A model generated the notes under the pieces. The model saw only the letters and a list, made by a program, of their open reading frames with translations. It made no database searches and had not been told where the DNA came from. Positions 24,701 through 34,345 of a stretch of 64,000 nt of DNA are shown in pieces; the stretch's first letter is position 1; every line of letters starts with the position of its first letter. The stretch covers positions 39,894,249 to 39,958,248 of the forward strand of contig NC_064832.1 of the NCBI RefSeq assembly GCF_024166365.1, given 5' to 3'. The DNA is from Elephas maximus indicus. Taxonomy: Eukaryota; Chordata; Mammalia; Proboscidea; Elephantidae. The position numbers and the translations under genes were made by a program.

Positions 24701-27700
24701 CCACAGCTTGAACAGACTTGACTTCTATTCTCAGTGGCTCGTAGCCCAGACTAGCCACTGGTATACCTGTCACCGGTCCCCAGGAAACAGCTGAAAACAG
24801 ACCCTGACAGATGACCACTTCCATCTTGAGGAACACCATCCAAACACAACCACCATTGGTAAACAGACACATGGTCTGGGTCTAATGGGACCTCAGTCTA
24901 TTTCTGAGGACCCGGTTCCTGTCCCTGCCATCAACCTCTGGTGACAGAGCAAGTTCTTAGAGAGAGGGCCTATGAGGTTGCACTATTTTATCAGAAAAAG
25001 TGGCGCTAACAGTGCCTACCTCCTGGGTTGTGGTAGAGATCATACAACACACAGAAAGCATAGCAAAGAGATCAGCAATAGCAAAAGCTAATAATAATAA
25101 CAGTAATCATGGCAAGGGCTTGGTAAAAGTGAGCCACTGAATTATCATTATCCTGGCGTGTCTTCCTTTCGGGGAGCTACATTCAGTAGAATCTACCTGT
25201 CTTCCACAGAATAGCATTAAACAGACAAATGAATATAACAAATGTCTGTGCTTACTTCTTGGCAGCAATTAAGATACACATTATGCTTACTTAAGAAATT
25301 ACTATTTAGAAACACACAGCGCTTGCCAAAACTATTTCTAACCAGTCTTGTGGGGGACAAACAACACATTTATAGCAAAGAGTAATGTCATCTGGGAGTC
25401 CCTGGGTGGTGCAAACAATTAACATGCTCTACTGCTAACTAACTGGGTGCAGGTTCAAGTCCACCCAGAGGTGCCTCAGAAGAAAGGCCTGGTGACCTAC
25501 TTCTGAAAACCCTATGGAGCACAGTTCCACTCTGACATATACGGGTCCCCATGAGTCGGAGGCAACTCTACGGCAACTGCTTTGTTTTCTTAATGTCACC
25601 TGAGCCTTCTTTATACCTTGACCAGTCCTATTACTTACCTACCGACCAAACCAAGGTATAAAGTTAACCCACTTAGCAGTTAATAAAAACAGAAAGCAAA
25701 ATACACACCCATACCCCGTGAAAAAACCACACGCAAAAAAAAAAAAACCATTGTAAACATCTCCCCGCGAACTGTTAAGAATGTGTTTCTAGTGCCTTCT
25801 CTTTAGGACACTAAAAAAGGACCTCAGATCTGAAATCCCACCCAGTGAAGTAGCCACCATCCACGAATGGGCAAACTCACGCTGTATTCTAGCTGAATGT
25901 GGCTGTGGCTTAGAAAGAAGCTGTTCTTTGCAACTGAGCAGCACTGGACAGACTGCCCCAGCTTTCTTTCCTGTGTGGGAGAGAATCTGGATTTTATGAA
26001 TAACTTGTTCCATGCCCCAGTAGAAGGAAACATTTTAAGTTTGGCCACAGATACTGAGACAAATTTTTAAAACTCTAAGACTTCCCTTTGAAAGCAAATT
26101 GAAAAACTAAATTAGTGTGAAGGATTTAATAAGTGGTCTGGTCATTAACAGCCAAGCCCAAAAATTCAAAACAGAAAATTAACAGCAATGACTCCATTCC
26201 CTTTCACCTCAAAAGCTGCAATTTGGTCTAACCCTCGGGCAGAGCTGCCAAGGATACTCAAATTTCTGACTCAAACTCTGTGCAGGGTGGCAAGTGCCCT
26301 TTATCCCTTTTCAGAAGGATAGTTCATGTTCAAGTCTAAGAACAAGAAAGAGCTCCAGGTTTCAAAAGAAGAGAATCAAAAGGACCCAGTTAACCAGATG
26401 TCATGGAGTAGACTCCAACTCATGGGGACTCCACATGTGTCAGAGCAGAGCTGTGCTCCATAGAATTTTCAATGGCTGATTTTTCAGAAGTAGATCACCA
26501 GGCCTCTGGATGGACTTGAACTTCCAAACTCTCAGCAACCAAGCACATAGACCGTTTGCACCACCCAGGAATACTTCCAGAGTCAAGGGCAGCCCAGGGA
26601 GGGACATTCATGCTTGGAACCCATCTAGGGATTAAAGCCTCAAGAATAACCCAGAAGAGCTTAATATGCTCTTTACAAAATAAGAAGTAATCCAGGATTT
26701 GAAAAGCAAGGACCATAGAATATTGAAAAGTTACCAAATTCGCTGTTTGACACCCAAGCAGGTATATATATCCACAATCCTTACAGGAACTTTGAGTTCC
26801 TGGACAACTACGTCTCTTTTCTTAAACGCTGTTTAGGGCAGAGACCCCAGGGGTAGTCTTAATTATGAGAAAAGTCACCAGGAGGCCACCCCCCCTCCGC
26901 CCATCTGCTCTCAGGCTCCCCCTCCAGCTTGGGCAGAGGTCACAGGCAGCAGTTCCTGTGGTGAGTCAACAGAAGGGAGAGTGACACCCTCTAAAATACT
27001 TGAACTCAGCAGCACCAGCAATCCCTTCAAAGCTGTATGCAATGGAACAGCAAGTCTGAGAGCTCAGGGCCAGGAGAAGTGCAAGAAGCTATTTCAAAAA
27101 TTCCAAGAAGAGCAGTTTATGAAACCTTTTCTGGTTTCACAAACGTCTGGGTATTGGGCCCTGCCATGGCGTCCCTCCCTCCCCCCTCCAATTCCTGTGC
27201 TACTTACCCCACACCTTCTCCTAAGTTATTGCTGAAAAGCTGACAGGAGAGGTGGTGAGGAAAGGAGACTGTGGACGGCCTGCCTTGGGCCCCTAGGAGT
27301 CCCATCTGGCTGTAGTCGGACAAGCTGCTTAAACCTTCAAGCCTGACACCTGCACGCGGCAGGTAGACCGACTTACCCTTCTAGAGCCTTCCCATGGCTA
27401 CCCTCAGGGCCCTGCCGGGGCTGGCCCTGCAACCCAGGGTATTCCAGTCGTGGATACTGCGCTGAACCTCAGGGCTTACCCTGCTGGGTCGCACCACTCC
27501 GTCTGCAGATAAGCAAACTGAGGCCCGAGGCCGGAGGGCTCGTTAGTGGGCTGGGAATCTGAGCACCATGTGGACAGGGCCCGTACTTACTCTCGGAGTC
27601 GCTGAAGCCGCTGCTGTCGCTGACGCTGGCGCTGCTGCGCCGCTTCATGCGCTCCAGGTGCTCCTCGTAGTGGAAGTGGCGCTCGTGGAAGGGCGACGCG

Positions 27701-28360
27701 AAGTCAGCCAGCACCGCGTCAAACTCGCAGAGTGCGTCTGTGAGGTCCGCGGCGGCCGCCGAGTCCAAGGCCGGGGCTGGGGACCGGGACGGTGGGCTCA
27801 GGTAAGGGGAAGCGGAGGGGGCCGCCACCATTGCCAGGATTACTGACATTTACTATGCGTCGGCCAAGAAACAGCCACGCTGTAGCCGCCGGTTATGTTT
27901 TCATCTCAACCACTCCCTGAATTGCGTTCTATTATCATACCCATGCTACAAATAAGAAAACTGAGCCCAGTGAAGTGGCCGTCCAAAGGTCACCCCGCTG
28001 ACACAGCCAAACACTTCCCCACGCGTGTCGGGTACTTGTCCCCACGCTCACTCCCCCGGGGGCGCGTGCGAATCGGCGGCGGCGGTGGGCAGACTGAGTC
28101 AGGGTGCTCCGGTTACGTGTTGGGATGAGGCCCCAGACTCGGTGGGATGGGAGGGGGACTGAACCCGCCAACGCGGGGCCACCCGGGTTCAGGGTCCCGG
28201 CGGTGAGAATTGGGGGGTAAAGGGACGGCACGGGCTCCCTCTTCTCTCGTCCCACGTCGCCCCTCACCCGTGCTGCCGGGGCTTTCGGAGACCCCAGATC
28301 CCCGCACTCACCTGCGGCCGCGGCGGCCGCGGGGCTGCCCTGCGCTGTGGGCGGCTTCAT
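15758..28360 (-). CDS. RGCC: RGCC, regulator of cell cycle (RGC-32), five coding exons
   Basis: The coding sequence joins 28360-28312, 27776-27591, 20171-20064, 17345-17283 and 15765-15758, giving 137 codons plus stop, the length I recall for the human protein. Recognition rests on near-identity to RGC-32: an N-terminal MKPP start with an Ala run (residues 1-17), a core containing [20 protein letters not shown], a [19 protein letters not shown] serine-rich segment ending at Ser79, a [13 protein letters not shown] segment, and a C-terminal [17 protein letters not shown] is known as a small cytoplasmic and nuclear regulator induced by complement C5b-9, TGF-beta and p53, which binds and modulates CDK1. 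The CDK-type Thr-Pro site is kept at Thr111 (VTPRK). I see no signal peptide, membrane segment or known enzymatic fold. All splice sites are GT-AG and phases agree across every junction, so the gene looks functional. Confidence 0.97.
15766..17282 (-). other. RGCC: RGCC intron 4
   Basis: The 1.5-kb intron (gtgagt ... cacag) has one AfroSINE at 16701-16861. The rest, 15766-16700, is AT-rich with no recognised repeat or RNA gene. Confidence 0.9.
16701..16861 (-). repeat. AfroSINE in RGCC intron 4
   Basis: Complete copy; the host sequence ccttctagaacaca is duplicated on both sides (about 16679-16692 and 16861-16874). Confidence 0.92.
17283..17345 (-). CDS. RGCC: RGCC exon 4
   Basis: The exon is 63 nt long and encodes [20 protein letters not shown] with split codons at both ends. 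The acceptor is ttttacag and the donor is GCAA|gtgagt. The acidic helix-like segment [13 protein letters not shown] is the conserved C-terminal block of the family. Too short to be seen as an independent ORF. Confidence 0.95.
17531..17860 (-). repeat. tRNA-Gly-headed SINE in RGCC intron 3
   Basis: Complete antisense copy with head 'aatcaaacccgggtctcggg' and 'gttctaccactgaccc'. The B-box-like element is well preserved. Starts about 185 nt 5' of exon 4 in the gene's direction. Confidence 0.88.
18410..18612 (-). repeat. AfroSINE in RGCC intron 3
   Basis: Complete copy with near-perfect duplications ctgaaatgcatt / ctgaaacgcatt at 18398-18409 and 18613-18624. Confidence 0.92.
19347..19517 (+). 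repeat. AfroSINE in RGCC intron 3
   Basis: Plus-strand copy (antisense to the gene) bounded by the duplication aaccagcct at 19338-19346 and 19518-19526. Confidence 0.92.
19721..19925 (-). repeat. AfroSINE-related SINE, older, in RGCC intron 3
   Basis: Diverged body (gactgatttttcagaagtag, aggagcctccgggtggact). Related gtacta strings flank it. It ends about 140 nt from exon 3. Confidence 0.8.
20064..20171 (-). CDS. RGCC: RGCC exon 3
   Basis: The exon is 108 nt long and encodes [16 protein letters not shown] through SVTPRK, with the split Ser79 codon upstream and the split Ala115 codon downstream. The acceptor follows a pyrimidine-rich tract ending in ctgaaag; the donor is AAAG|gtgagc. It carries the Thr111-Pro-Arg-Lys CDK consensus. 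No long ATG-initiated ORF marks this exon, so it is identified by protein similarity and splice signals. Confidence 0.95.
20368..20650 (+). repeat. Intron 2 direct duplication, copy 1
   Basis: This segment (cctaaaacaagcagggcgtg, then blocks matching 'gaccagaccagcctcctctg', 'ggcttggctgattg', 'caatcctccctgcctgctcaagg' with small changes) aligns along its length with 21713-21990 in the same orientation. It is either a local duplication or two copies of a dispersed repeat I do not recognise. No coding potential is evident. Confidence 0.8.
21713..21990 (+). repeat. Intron 2 direct duplication, copy 2
   Basis: Direct-orientation partner of 20368-20650, with scattered substitutions and short indels showing that the event is old. 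It is followed by a poly-T tract at about 22080-22093. Confidence 0.8.
25395..25590 (+). repeat. AfroSINE-related SINE in RGCC intron 2
   Basis: Head gagtccctgggtggtgcaaa; duplications taatgtcatctg / taatgtcacctg at 25383-25394 and 25591-25602. Confidence 0.9.
26391..26571 (-). repeat. AfroSINE-related SINE in RGCC intron 2
   Basis: Older subfamily, with 'ttttcaatggctgatttttc' and head remnant 'gcaccacccaggaat'. The short ORF overlapping it is spurious. Confidence 0.8.
26572..27590. other. Unassigned distal part of intron 2
   Basis: No repeat recognised. GC content rises toward exon 2. Confidence 0.5.
27591..27776 (-). CDS. RGCC: RGCC exon 2
   Basis: The exon is 186 nt long and encodes residues 17-79 in part, from [18 protein letters not shown] to SGFSDSE. 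It holds the most conserved acidic/aromatic core and the basic-serine segment. The acceptor is ccccag at 27777-27782 and the donor is GAGA|gtaagt at 27590. Reading frame continues open on both sides, but those flanks are intronic because splicing as placed joins seamlessly to exons 1 and 3. Confidence 0.96.
27777..28311 (-). other. RGCC: RGCC intron 1
   Basis: The 535-nt intron (gtgagt ... ccccag) is mostly inside the CpG island. A MIR-like fragment lies at about 27900-28005 and a TGAGTCA (AP-1-type) heptamer near 28095. No SINE insertion is seen. Confidence 0.9.
28312..28360 (-). CDS. RGCC: RGCC exon 1, coding part
   Basis: This segment encodes 16 residues ([10 protein letters not shown] then six Ala) plus the first base of Ala17. 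The donor reads GCAG|gtgagt. The start at 28360 is the first ATG after the predicted transcription start; the bases before it (gccgcccc) give a weak Kozak context, with C at -3 and A at +4. The Ala tract is coded by GCG/GCC/GCA in CpG-rich sequence. Confidence 0.95.
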
Positions 28361-28530
28361 GGGGCGGCTCGGCCCGGCGCGCGTGGCGGACGGTCCTGCA
28401 AGGTGCCGGCGGGGGCGGGCCACCGCTCGGGTTGAGGCCGGCTGCTCCGGGTTCCTGCTCCCTCTCCGCTCCGCTGCGCCCTGAGTGCCCGCGCCGTCCG
28501 CAGCTGGGTCCGCGCGCCGCTGCTTTAGCC
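28361..28530 (-). other. RGCC: RGCC 5' UTR (predicted)
   Basis: Predicted from the TATA-like box about 30 bp upstream. The segment is extremely GC-rich and contains no upstream ATG on the minus strand, so the RGCC start is the first AUG. The frame is open through the whole UTR. The true transcription start is not visible from sequence alone. Confidence 0.6.
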
Positions 28531-28555
28531 GCCGGCCACCCTCCAACCCCGCCGT

Positions 28556-28561
28556 CTTATA
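28556..28561 (-). promoter_or_regulatory. RGCC: TATA-like box of the RGCC promoter
   Basis: The minus strand reads ctcTATAAGacgg, embedded in otherwise GC-rich DNA. Initiation about 30 bp downstream would fall near 28525-28530. A TATA motif inside a CpG island would suit an inducible gene, which RGCC is known to be. Confidence 0.6.
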
Positions 28562-28578
28562 GAGCGGCACGGCGGGCC

Positions 28579-28640
28579 GGGGCGGGGCCGGGCAGGGCTG
28601 CAGGAGCCGGGGACGCCCCTGTCCCCGAGGCCCCGCCCCC
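28579..28640 (-). promoter_or_regulatory. GC boxes (Sp1-type) upstream of RGCC
   Basis: GGGGCGGGGC at 28579-28588 and ccccgcccc at 28631-28639 are canonical GC boxes just upstream of the TATA-like motif. No CCAAT box was noticed nearby. Confidence 0.55.
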
Positions 28641-28680
28641 GCCACGCGCCAGCCGGGGAACCGCAGTGACGAAGAGTCGC

Positions 28681-30224
28681 CACAGCCCAGGTTACAGCCC
28701 CAAATATTTACCCGCCGCTTTCTCCGCGCGCCCTGGCAACGCCACCCACCCAAGTGTCTTGGCCACGATTTGGCGCCACCGGAGCGTCTAAGAGTTTACG
28801 GCTCGGCTCCGGCTGCGCGGCGTACCAATGTGTGGCTTCATCTCCGCGAGCCTCGGTTTTTTCATCAGTGAAATGGACATGAAAATGCCGAGCCTCCTGG
28901 AGTTGCTGCGAGAAATAAAGCAGCTGGCGCTGTGGAAGGCCCAGCCGGTGTCGGACACGTGGATGCACCCTCGTCGGTGTTCCCTTCGCGTCCCCGCAGC
29001 CCTATTTCCCCCAGATTTACAGGATTGTGGGCGCACGGAGTAGTGAGGATGGCGCACAGGGGTAGAGGGAGAGAACTCGATGGTGAAATCAGCGAGTTTA
29101 GGACTCTTAAGTGCTCCCATCCCGAACTCAGGGGCCTGAACTACAGTCCTGGGCGCTCCGGCCACTCCCGGCCTCATACAGGACCAGTTTATTAGTGGAA
29201 AAAATTGCTGTGTAGATGCAGCGCATTAAACCGGGTCCACACAGCCAGGCGGCCTGGCGCGAGTGCCCAGTGACCATGAATAACTCCCCTCCGCCGAGCC
29301 AGGAGAACGCCCTGGCCCTAATCACGTGTGATTACTTAAATTTAAAGCAATTAAACTTGAATAAAAGTTAAAAATCCAGTCCCTCAGTGGCACGAGCCAC
29401 ATTTCAAGTGCTCAACAGTCATCGTCGCAAAAAAAGTTCCGTGGAACAGCGCCATGAGGGTCTCTGACCAGCAGACTGCCTTCAGAAGGTGAGGAAACTG
29501 AGGCTCAGAGTCTGTCAGTCGCGTAGTGACGGAAAGACCGGTTGGCTTGGTTTTAGAGTCACTTTCGGCTTCACCACACCCTCCCTCCCTCTACACAGTG
29601 TGACACCTCGACGACGTATGAGGTGGAGAACTGAGGGAGCAGACCTTAGCAGGAGGCTGTTGAAGGAATGGGGCAAGGCCGCCTGCATCTTTCATTTTCT
29701 CTATTTCCTTCCTCTTTGGCCTACACCCCTTCCCTTTAAATTCTTTTTCCCTCCCTACCTCCATCATTCTCTTTAACTTGCCGGTAGTCCCCACTAGGAT
29801 ACCTGGAGCTCACAGAGCCCTCTTCCAAATGCAGCTCCCCCAGCATGGCGCACACCCCAGCCAGGCTCTTCAGTGATGACTCAGGGCCACTCTCACTTTA
29901 AAGAATCACTCCAGCTGGTCTTCAAGGAAGCTAACAAAACAGCCCACTTTTTAGCAGACAATTTACCGAGTGACAAAGAAAATATCCTTGCCCCATCCAG
30001 AAGAGGTGAACATTTTGATTGGTTGTTTGCTGTTATCTGCACCTCATTGTAAAGGAACCCACCTAAGGGGTGAGGACAGGAGAAGATGGCTGGGCAAGTG
30101 GCCCCAACTCCTCTGTCACCTCCTTTGGGATGGGTTTCACTTTGGTCATGGAAGACTGCTGCTTTCACTCTTTCCTAATTGTAAATATATATATTTTAAA
30201 ATATATAGGAAAGTATAGAGAATT
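28681..30224. other. Upstream flank of RGCC, mostly unassigned
   Basis: A MIR-like fragment lies at about 28835-28930 (ctcggttttttcatcagtga). A DNA-transposon-like piece with 'cgagccacatttcaagtgct' lies at 29340-29420 and resembles 63110-63240. Open frames on both strands through 28.7-29.3 kb lack similarity to any protein I know. Confidence 0.5.
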
Positions 30225-30511
30225 GGGACTTCCTGGGAGGGTCACTGTGAGTCACAATCAACTCAACGGCAGTGGGTTTTTTTTGTTTTTTGTTTTTGGT
30301 TCGGAGTGGCACAAACATTTAAGCTCTCAACTACTAACCAAAAGGTTGGGGGTTTGAACCCACCCAGAGGCACTTCGGAAAACAGGCCTGACAATCTGCT
30401 TCGAAAATGCCAGCGGCAGCCTTGAGAACTCTGTGGAGCAGTTCTACTCTGCACACGTGGTCGTGCCATGAATTGGAATCAATTTGACAACAACTAGTTT
30501 GGTTTTGGTTT
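30225..30511 (+). repeat. Dimeric AfroSINE bounded by one target-site duplication
   Basis: A shortened SINE unit (head remnant gggacttcctggg joined to the tail ending actcaacggcagtgggttt and a T-rich run) is followed by a second unit starting 'cggagtggcacaaac'. The 11-nt sequence tatagagaatt is found at 30214-30224 and 30512-30522, bounding both units. Confidence 0.8.
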
Positions 30512-30764
30512 TATAGAGAATTAGGTCAAAACACTCTGTGTACCCACCATCCAGAATTCATACATTTTGTCGTTTTTGCTTTGCATAGTTTTTAAAGTAT
30601 AACTTACATAAAGTACACACGTCTTGAGTGTACAGTTTGATCAACATTTACATATTCATACAGCTGTGTAACTATCATCCAACTTAAGATATAGTCCATC
30701 ACCCCAGAAGGGTCCCTGTGCCACTTTCCTATGCCCTGAACCTACGTAATACCACCCCATACCA

Positions 30765-30954
30765 GTTGCCATTGAGTCAATTCCAAATTATAGCGACCCT
30801 GCAGGACAGAGTAGAACTGCCCCATAGGGTTTCCAAGGTTGTAAATATTTTTGGAAGTGGGCTGCCACATCTTTCTCCCATGGAGTGGCTAGTAGGTTCG
30901 AACCGATGACCTTTCAGTTAGCAGAGTGCTTAACCACTGTACTACCAGGGCTCC
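30765..30954 (-). repeat. AfroSINE (longer subfamily)
   Basis: Full copy; the target ataccaccccatacca is repeated before and after it. Confidence 0.88.
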
Positions 30955-30971
30955 TTATACTACCCCATACC

Positions 30972-31134
30972 AAAAAGCCAAACGAATTGCCTTCCAGTCG
31001 ATTCCGACTCATAACAACACTGTAGGACAGAGTAAAACTGCCCCATGGGGTTTCCAAGAAGCAGCTGGTGGATTCGAACTGCCGACCTTTTGATTAGCAA
31101 ACTACCTCTTAACCAATTCAGTGCTAGGGCTCCT
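30972..31134 (-). repeat. AfroSINE (shorter subfamily)
   Basis: Second insertion into the same duplicated target; a third copy of the target (tataccaccccacaa) follows at about 31134-31147. Confidence 0.88.
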
Positions 31135-31330
31135 ATACCACCCCACAAGTAATCTTTATTCTGAATTCTGTCACCATGGATTCGTTCTGCCTATTTTAGA
31201 ACTCCTTAAACAAAACCATACTGTGTGTTTTCTTTTCTGTCTGGCTCCTTCTGCTTAACATAATGTCCATGAGATTCATCCATGTTATGGCATAGCTCAC
31301 TGTTCAGGTGTGACCTTGTCCCTTACTGGG

Positions 31331-32429
31331 GAGGTGTGGGGGGCTGTGTCTTTTACTGACCTCGAGCCTACATTAACCATAACGTGTTTACTCTAGGTCA
31401 CCTGTCACACAGGTCTTCTTCCAGAAAATGACATGAGGTAGCTTATGATTTTGAAACAGGATAATTACAAGTTTTTACCTTTTAAAAGATCAACTCTTTG
31501 TCTTAATTGGCATCTCTGTCCCCCTGTACATCGTTGACCACTCTCTCCTTGAAACTTGTCCTGATTATCCATCTAGCTAATTCATCGTTTCTTCTCTGGC
31601 CTATGCTGAATCCTCCTCTCTGTCTAATCATTAAACTCTGTGGTTCCCTGCAAGTCTGCTTCTTCTTATTCTTATTCTACACTCTTCCTGGGCCAGCTCA
31701 TCTTCTCCCAAGATTTTAAGTAACATTTTATAGCTTCCAAATCTTTATTTCCACGCCTGACTTCTTCCTTCAAGTTGCTTGTATCCAATCACCTATAGGA
31801 CTCCTCTCCCTGGTATTGCTCTGCAGACACCCTGCGGGAGAAAATTCTGGTTGTTTCTTAATATTAGATCTCTTCTTCCTATTTATTAATAAATATGTGG
31901 TCCTATAGATTCTTGGAATAAAGACTACATTCCCCAGCCTCACCTGGAGTTAGGAGTGGTCATGTAACTAAATACTAGACAGTAGGATGTAGGCCGAGGT
32001 ATCCTGTGAAACCTCTGGAAAGCATCTTTAAGGAAAGGTGGCAGTTATCCTTGCCCTTGCTTCTTCCTGTTGGGTGAAAGGCAGGCATGATGCTAAATAT
32101 CTCACCATGAGGTGGAAGCCTCTTACTGAGGATGAGAGCAAAAGGATAGTAGAATCCGGGATTCCCGATGTCATGGAGCAGCCATATCAACCAACCTTGA
32201 ACTACCAATACCTACATGAAAGAAAGACAAAAGAAAATTCTGTCTTCCATAAGTCACTATTTGGGGGGTTTCTGACCCTTACGCTTGAACCTAACCCTGA
32301 CTGATTCATACCTTAACTTAAACCTCGCCTGAACTTGTAGATCTGAGAGACAATCATTTCCTTATTGCTTAAGCCAGTCTGAGTTGTGTTGCAGTGATCT
32401 AATCCCAAAATTGACCTACGGTGACCGAG
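31331..32429. other. Unassigned sequence with a possible old repeat
   Basis: The part from about 31900 to 32330 (ctacattccccagcctcacc, gtggtcatgtaacta) resembles an ancient dispersed repeat, but I cannot name the family. No gene is seen. Confidence 0.4.
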
Positions 32430-32702
32430 ATAATCTTAAAGATGAAGAAGGTTGGAAGGCTTACACTACCTGCTTACACGATTTACTGTTAAGTTACAAT
32501 AATTAAAACAGTGTGGTTTGGGCAAAGGATTGCTAAATAGACCAATGGAATACAGTACAGTCCAGAAATAGAGCCACACATATTTGGTTAATTCATTTAT
32601 AACAAAGTACGAATACGATTCATAAGAAAAGTCTTCTCAACAAATGGTGCTAGAATAACTGGATATCTGCACAGAAAAAAAATTCACTGTCACCTCTACT
32701 AT

Positions 32703-32899
32703 GTTGTTATGTGCCATACAGTCAATTCCAACTCATAGTCACCCTATAGGACAGAGTATAACTGTCCCATAGGGTTTCCAATGCTGTGATCTTTACACAA
32801 GTATTGTCAGGTCTTTCCTCCCACAGAGCTGCTGGTGGGTTTGAACTACTGACCTTTTGGTTAGCAGCCAAGTACTTAGCCATTGCACCACCAGGGCTC
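32703..32899 (-). repeat. AfroSINE inside an L1
   Basis: Duplication tcacctctactat at about 32690-32702 and 32900-32912 marks the insertion precisely. Confidence 0.93.
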
Positions 32900-33696
32900 T
32901 CACCTCTACTATACATCCCACAAAAAAAAAAAAAAGAACTAATATGAGATGGATTATGGAACTAAATGTAAAAGCTAAAACTATAAAGCTTACAGAAAAA
33001 ACACACAGGGTAATATCCTCATGATCTTGACATATGGAAAGATACTTTAGATAGAATAAAAAAGGCATTAATCGTAAAATTATTGAGAAATTAAACTTCA
33101 TCAAAATTAAAAACTTTTGTTCACCGAAAGACACTCAAGAAAAGGAAAAGACAAGTCACAGACTGGAAGAAAATACTGCAATATGTATACCTGACAAAGG
33201 ACTTGTTTCCACAAAACAGAACGACCATGTACGAACCAATAATAAAAAGGCAAATAACCCAGTAAAAACAAAAAATGTGCAAAACACTTGAAAGGATACC
33301 TCACAAAAGAACATATATGAATGGCCAATAAACATATGAAAAGTCAAAGATACAATTACCCTATGATCTAGCAATTCTGTGTATTTACCCAAAAGGAAAA
33401 AAAGCAGTATCAGAATGAACTAGAAACAGCCCAAATGTCCGTCAACAAAAGAGTGGACACACAAACTATAGTGTATTCGTTCAATGGAATGCTGCTCAGC
33501 AATAGAAAGGAACAAACCACTAACATACACAACATCATGGATGAATCTCAGAAACATTAAGTTTTCAAAAGAAGCCAGACATTATTCTGGTAGGCAGAAT
33601 AATGGTCTCCCCAAAAATATCCAGGTCATAATCCCTGGAACCTGTGTGAATATGTTACCTTAGGCGGCAAAAAGGACTTTACAGATGTGATTAAGG

Positions 33697-33904
33697 TTGT
33701 TGTTGTTACTTAGTTGCTGTTGAGTCTGACTCATGGTGACTCCCTGTGCGCAGAGTAGAACTCCCCTGGAGACTTTTCAAGACTGTGACCTTTTGGAAGC
33801 AGATGGCTAGCCCTGTCTTCCAAGGTGCCTCTGGGTGGGTTTGAACCACCAATTTTTCTGCTATTCATCAAACGCTTAGCTATTTACGCCACCCGGGGAC
33901 TCAA
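33697..33904 (-). repeat. AfroSINE-related SINE inside the LTR
   Basis: The 12-nt duplication atgtgattaagg is exact at 33685-33696 and 33905-33916. Confidence 0.94.
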
Positions 33905-34151
33905 ATGTGATTAAGGTTAAGGACCTTGAAATAGACCGAGTCTCCTAGGCTATCCAGGTGGGCCCAGTCTAATCACATGAGTCCTTAAAAGTAGAAAACC
34001 TTACTTGGCAATGCTCAGAGGAAGATGTGACTATGAAAGAAGTGTCAGAGAGATGCAACGTTGCTGACTTTAAAGACGGAAGAAGGGGGCCACAAGCCAA
34101 GGAATGCGAGGAACCTCTAGAAATCGGAAAAGGCAAAGAAACAACCCTCCC

Positions 34152-34345
34152 TTAAAAAAAAAACCATTGTGCTATGGAGTCAATTCCAACTCTTACTGAC
34201 CCTACAGGACAGGGTAGAACTGCCCCATAAATTTCCAAGAAGTGGCTGGTAGATTCGAACTACCAACCTTTTGGTTAGCATCCATAGCTCTTAACCACTA
34301 AGCCGCCAGGGCACCCTAAACCAAAAAAAAAAAAAAAAACCAAAC
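34152..34345 (-). repeat. AfroSINE inside the LTR
   Basis: Complete copy with A-run at its tail and a second poly-A run (34322-34339) beyond its head, which is unusual and may mark a further short insertion. Confidence 0.85.

Larger units (their letters stand above)
20172..27590 (-). other. RGCC: RGCC intron 2
   Basis: The 7.4-kb intron (gtaagt ... gaaag) is the largest of the gene. It contains a local direct duplication (20368-20650 and 21713-21990), a MIR-like piece near 23400-23480, a short CA-rich stretch near 23064-23150 and two SINEs (25395-25590, 26391-26571). The remainder, including most of 22.1-25.3 kb, shows nothing I can assign. Confidence 0.9.
27560..28680. promoter_or_regulatory. 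CpG island over RGCC promoter, exon 1, intron 1 and exon 2
   Basis: CpG dinucleotides are frequent throughout this block, in sharp contrast with the AT-rich, CpG-poor surroundings. Long overlapping open frames on both strands here (for example 27935-28753 minus and 28210-28791 plus) are a by-product of GC richness rather than genes. Confidence 0.85.
30525..31330 (-). repeat. L1M-type 3' end, antisense, interrupted by two SINEs
   Basis: The left part (ttttaaagtataacttacat, 'aacatttacatattcatac') and right part (gtctggctccttctgcttaa, gagattcatccatgttatgg) are consecutive antisense L1 3' sequence. The SINEs at 30765 and 30972 split it. Confidence 0.75.

Noticed and set aside
27568-27846. 92-codon plus-strand ORF
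   Set aside because: Direct antisense of RGCC exon 2 and flanking intron.
27935-28753. 272-codon ORF, minus strand, the longest in the window
   Set aside because: It contains RGCC exon 1 but runs through the 5' UTR and intron 1. Its length reflects GC richness; RGCC splicing and family similarity explain the real coding part.
28210-28791. 193-codon ORF, plus strand
   Set aside because: Antisense to the RGCC promoter and exon 1, Arg/Pro/Ala-rich, no similarity; a CpG-island artefact.
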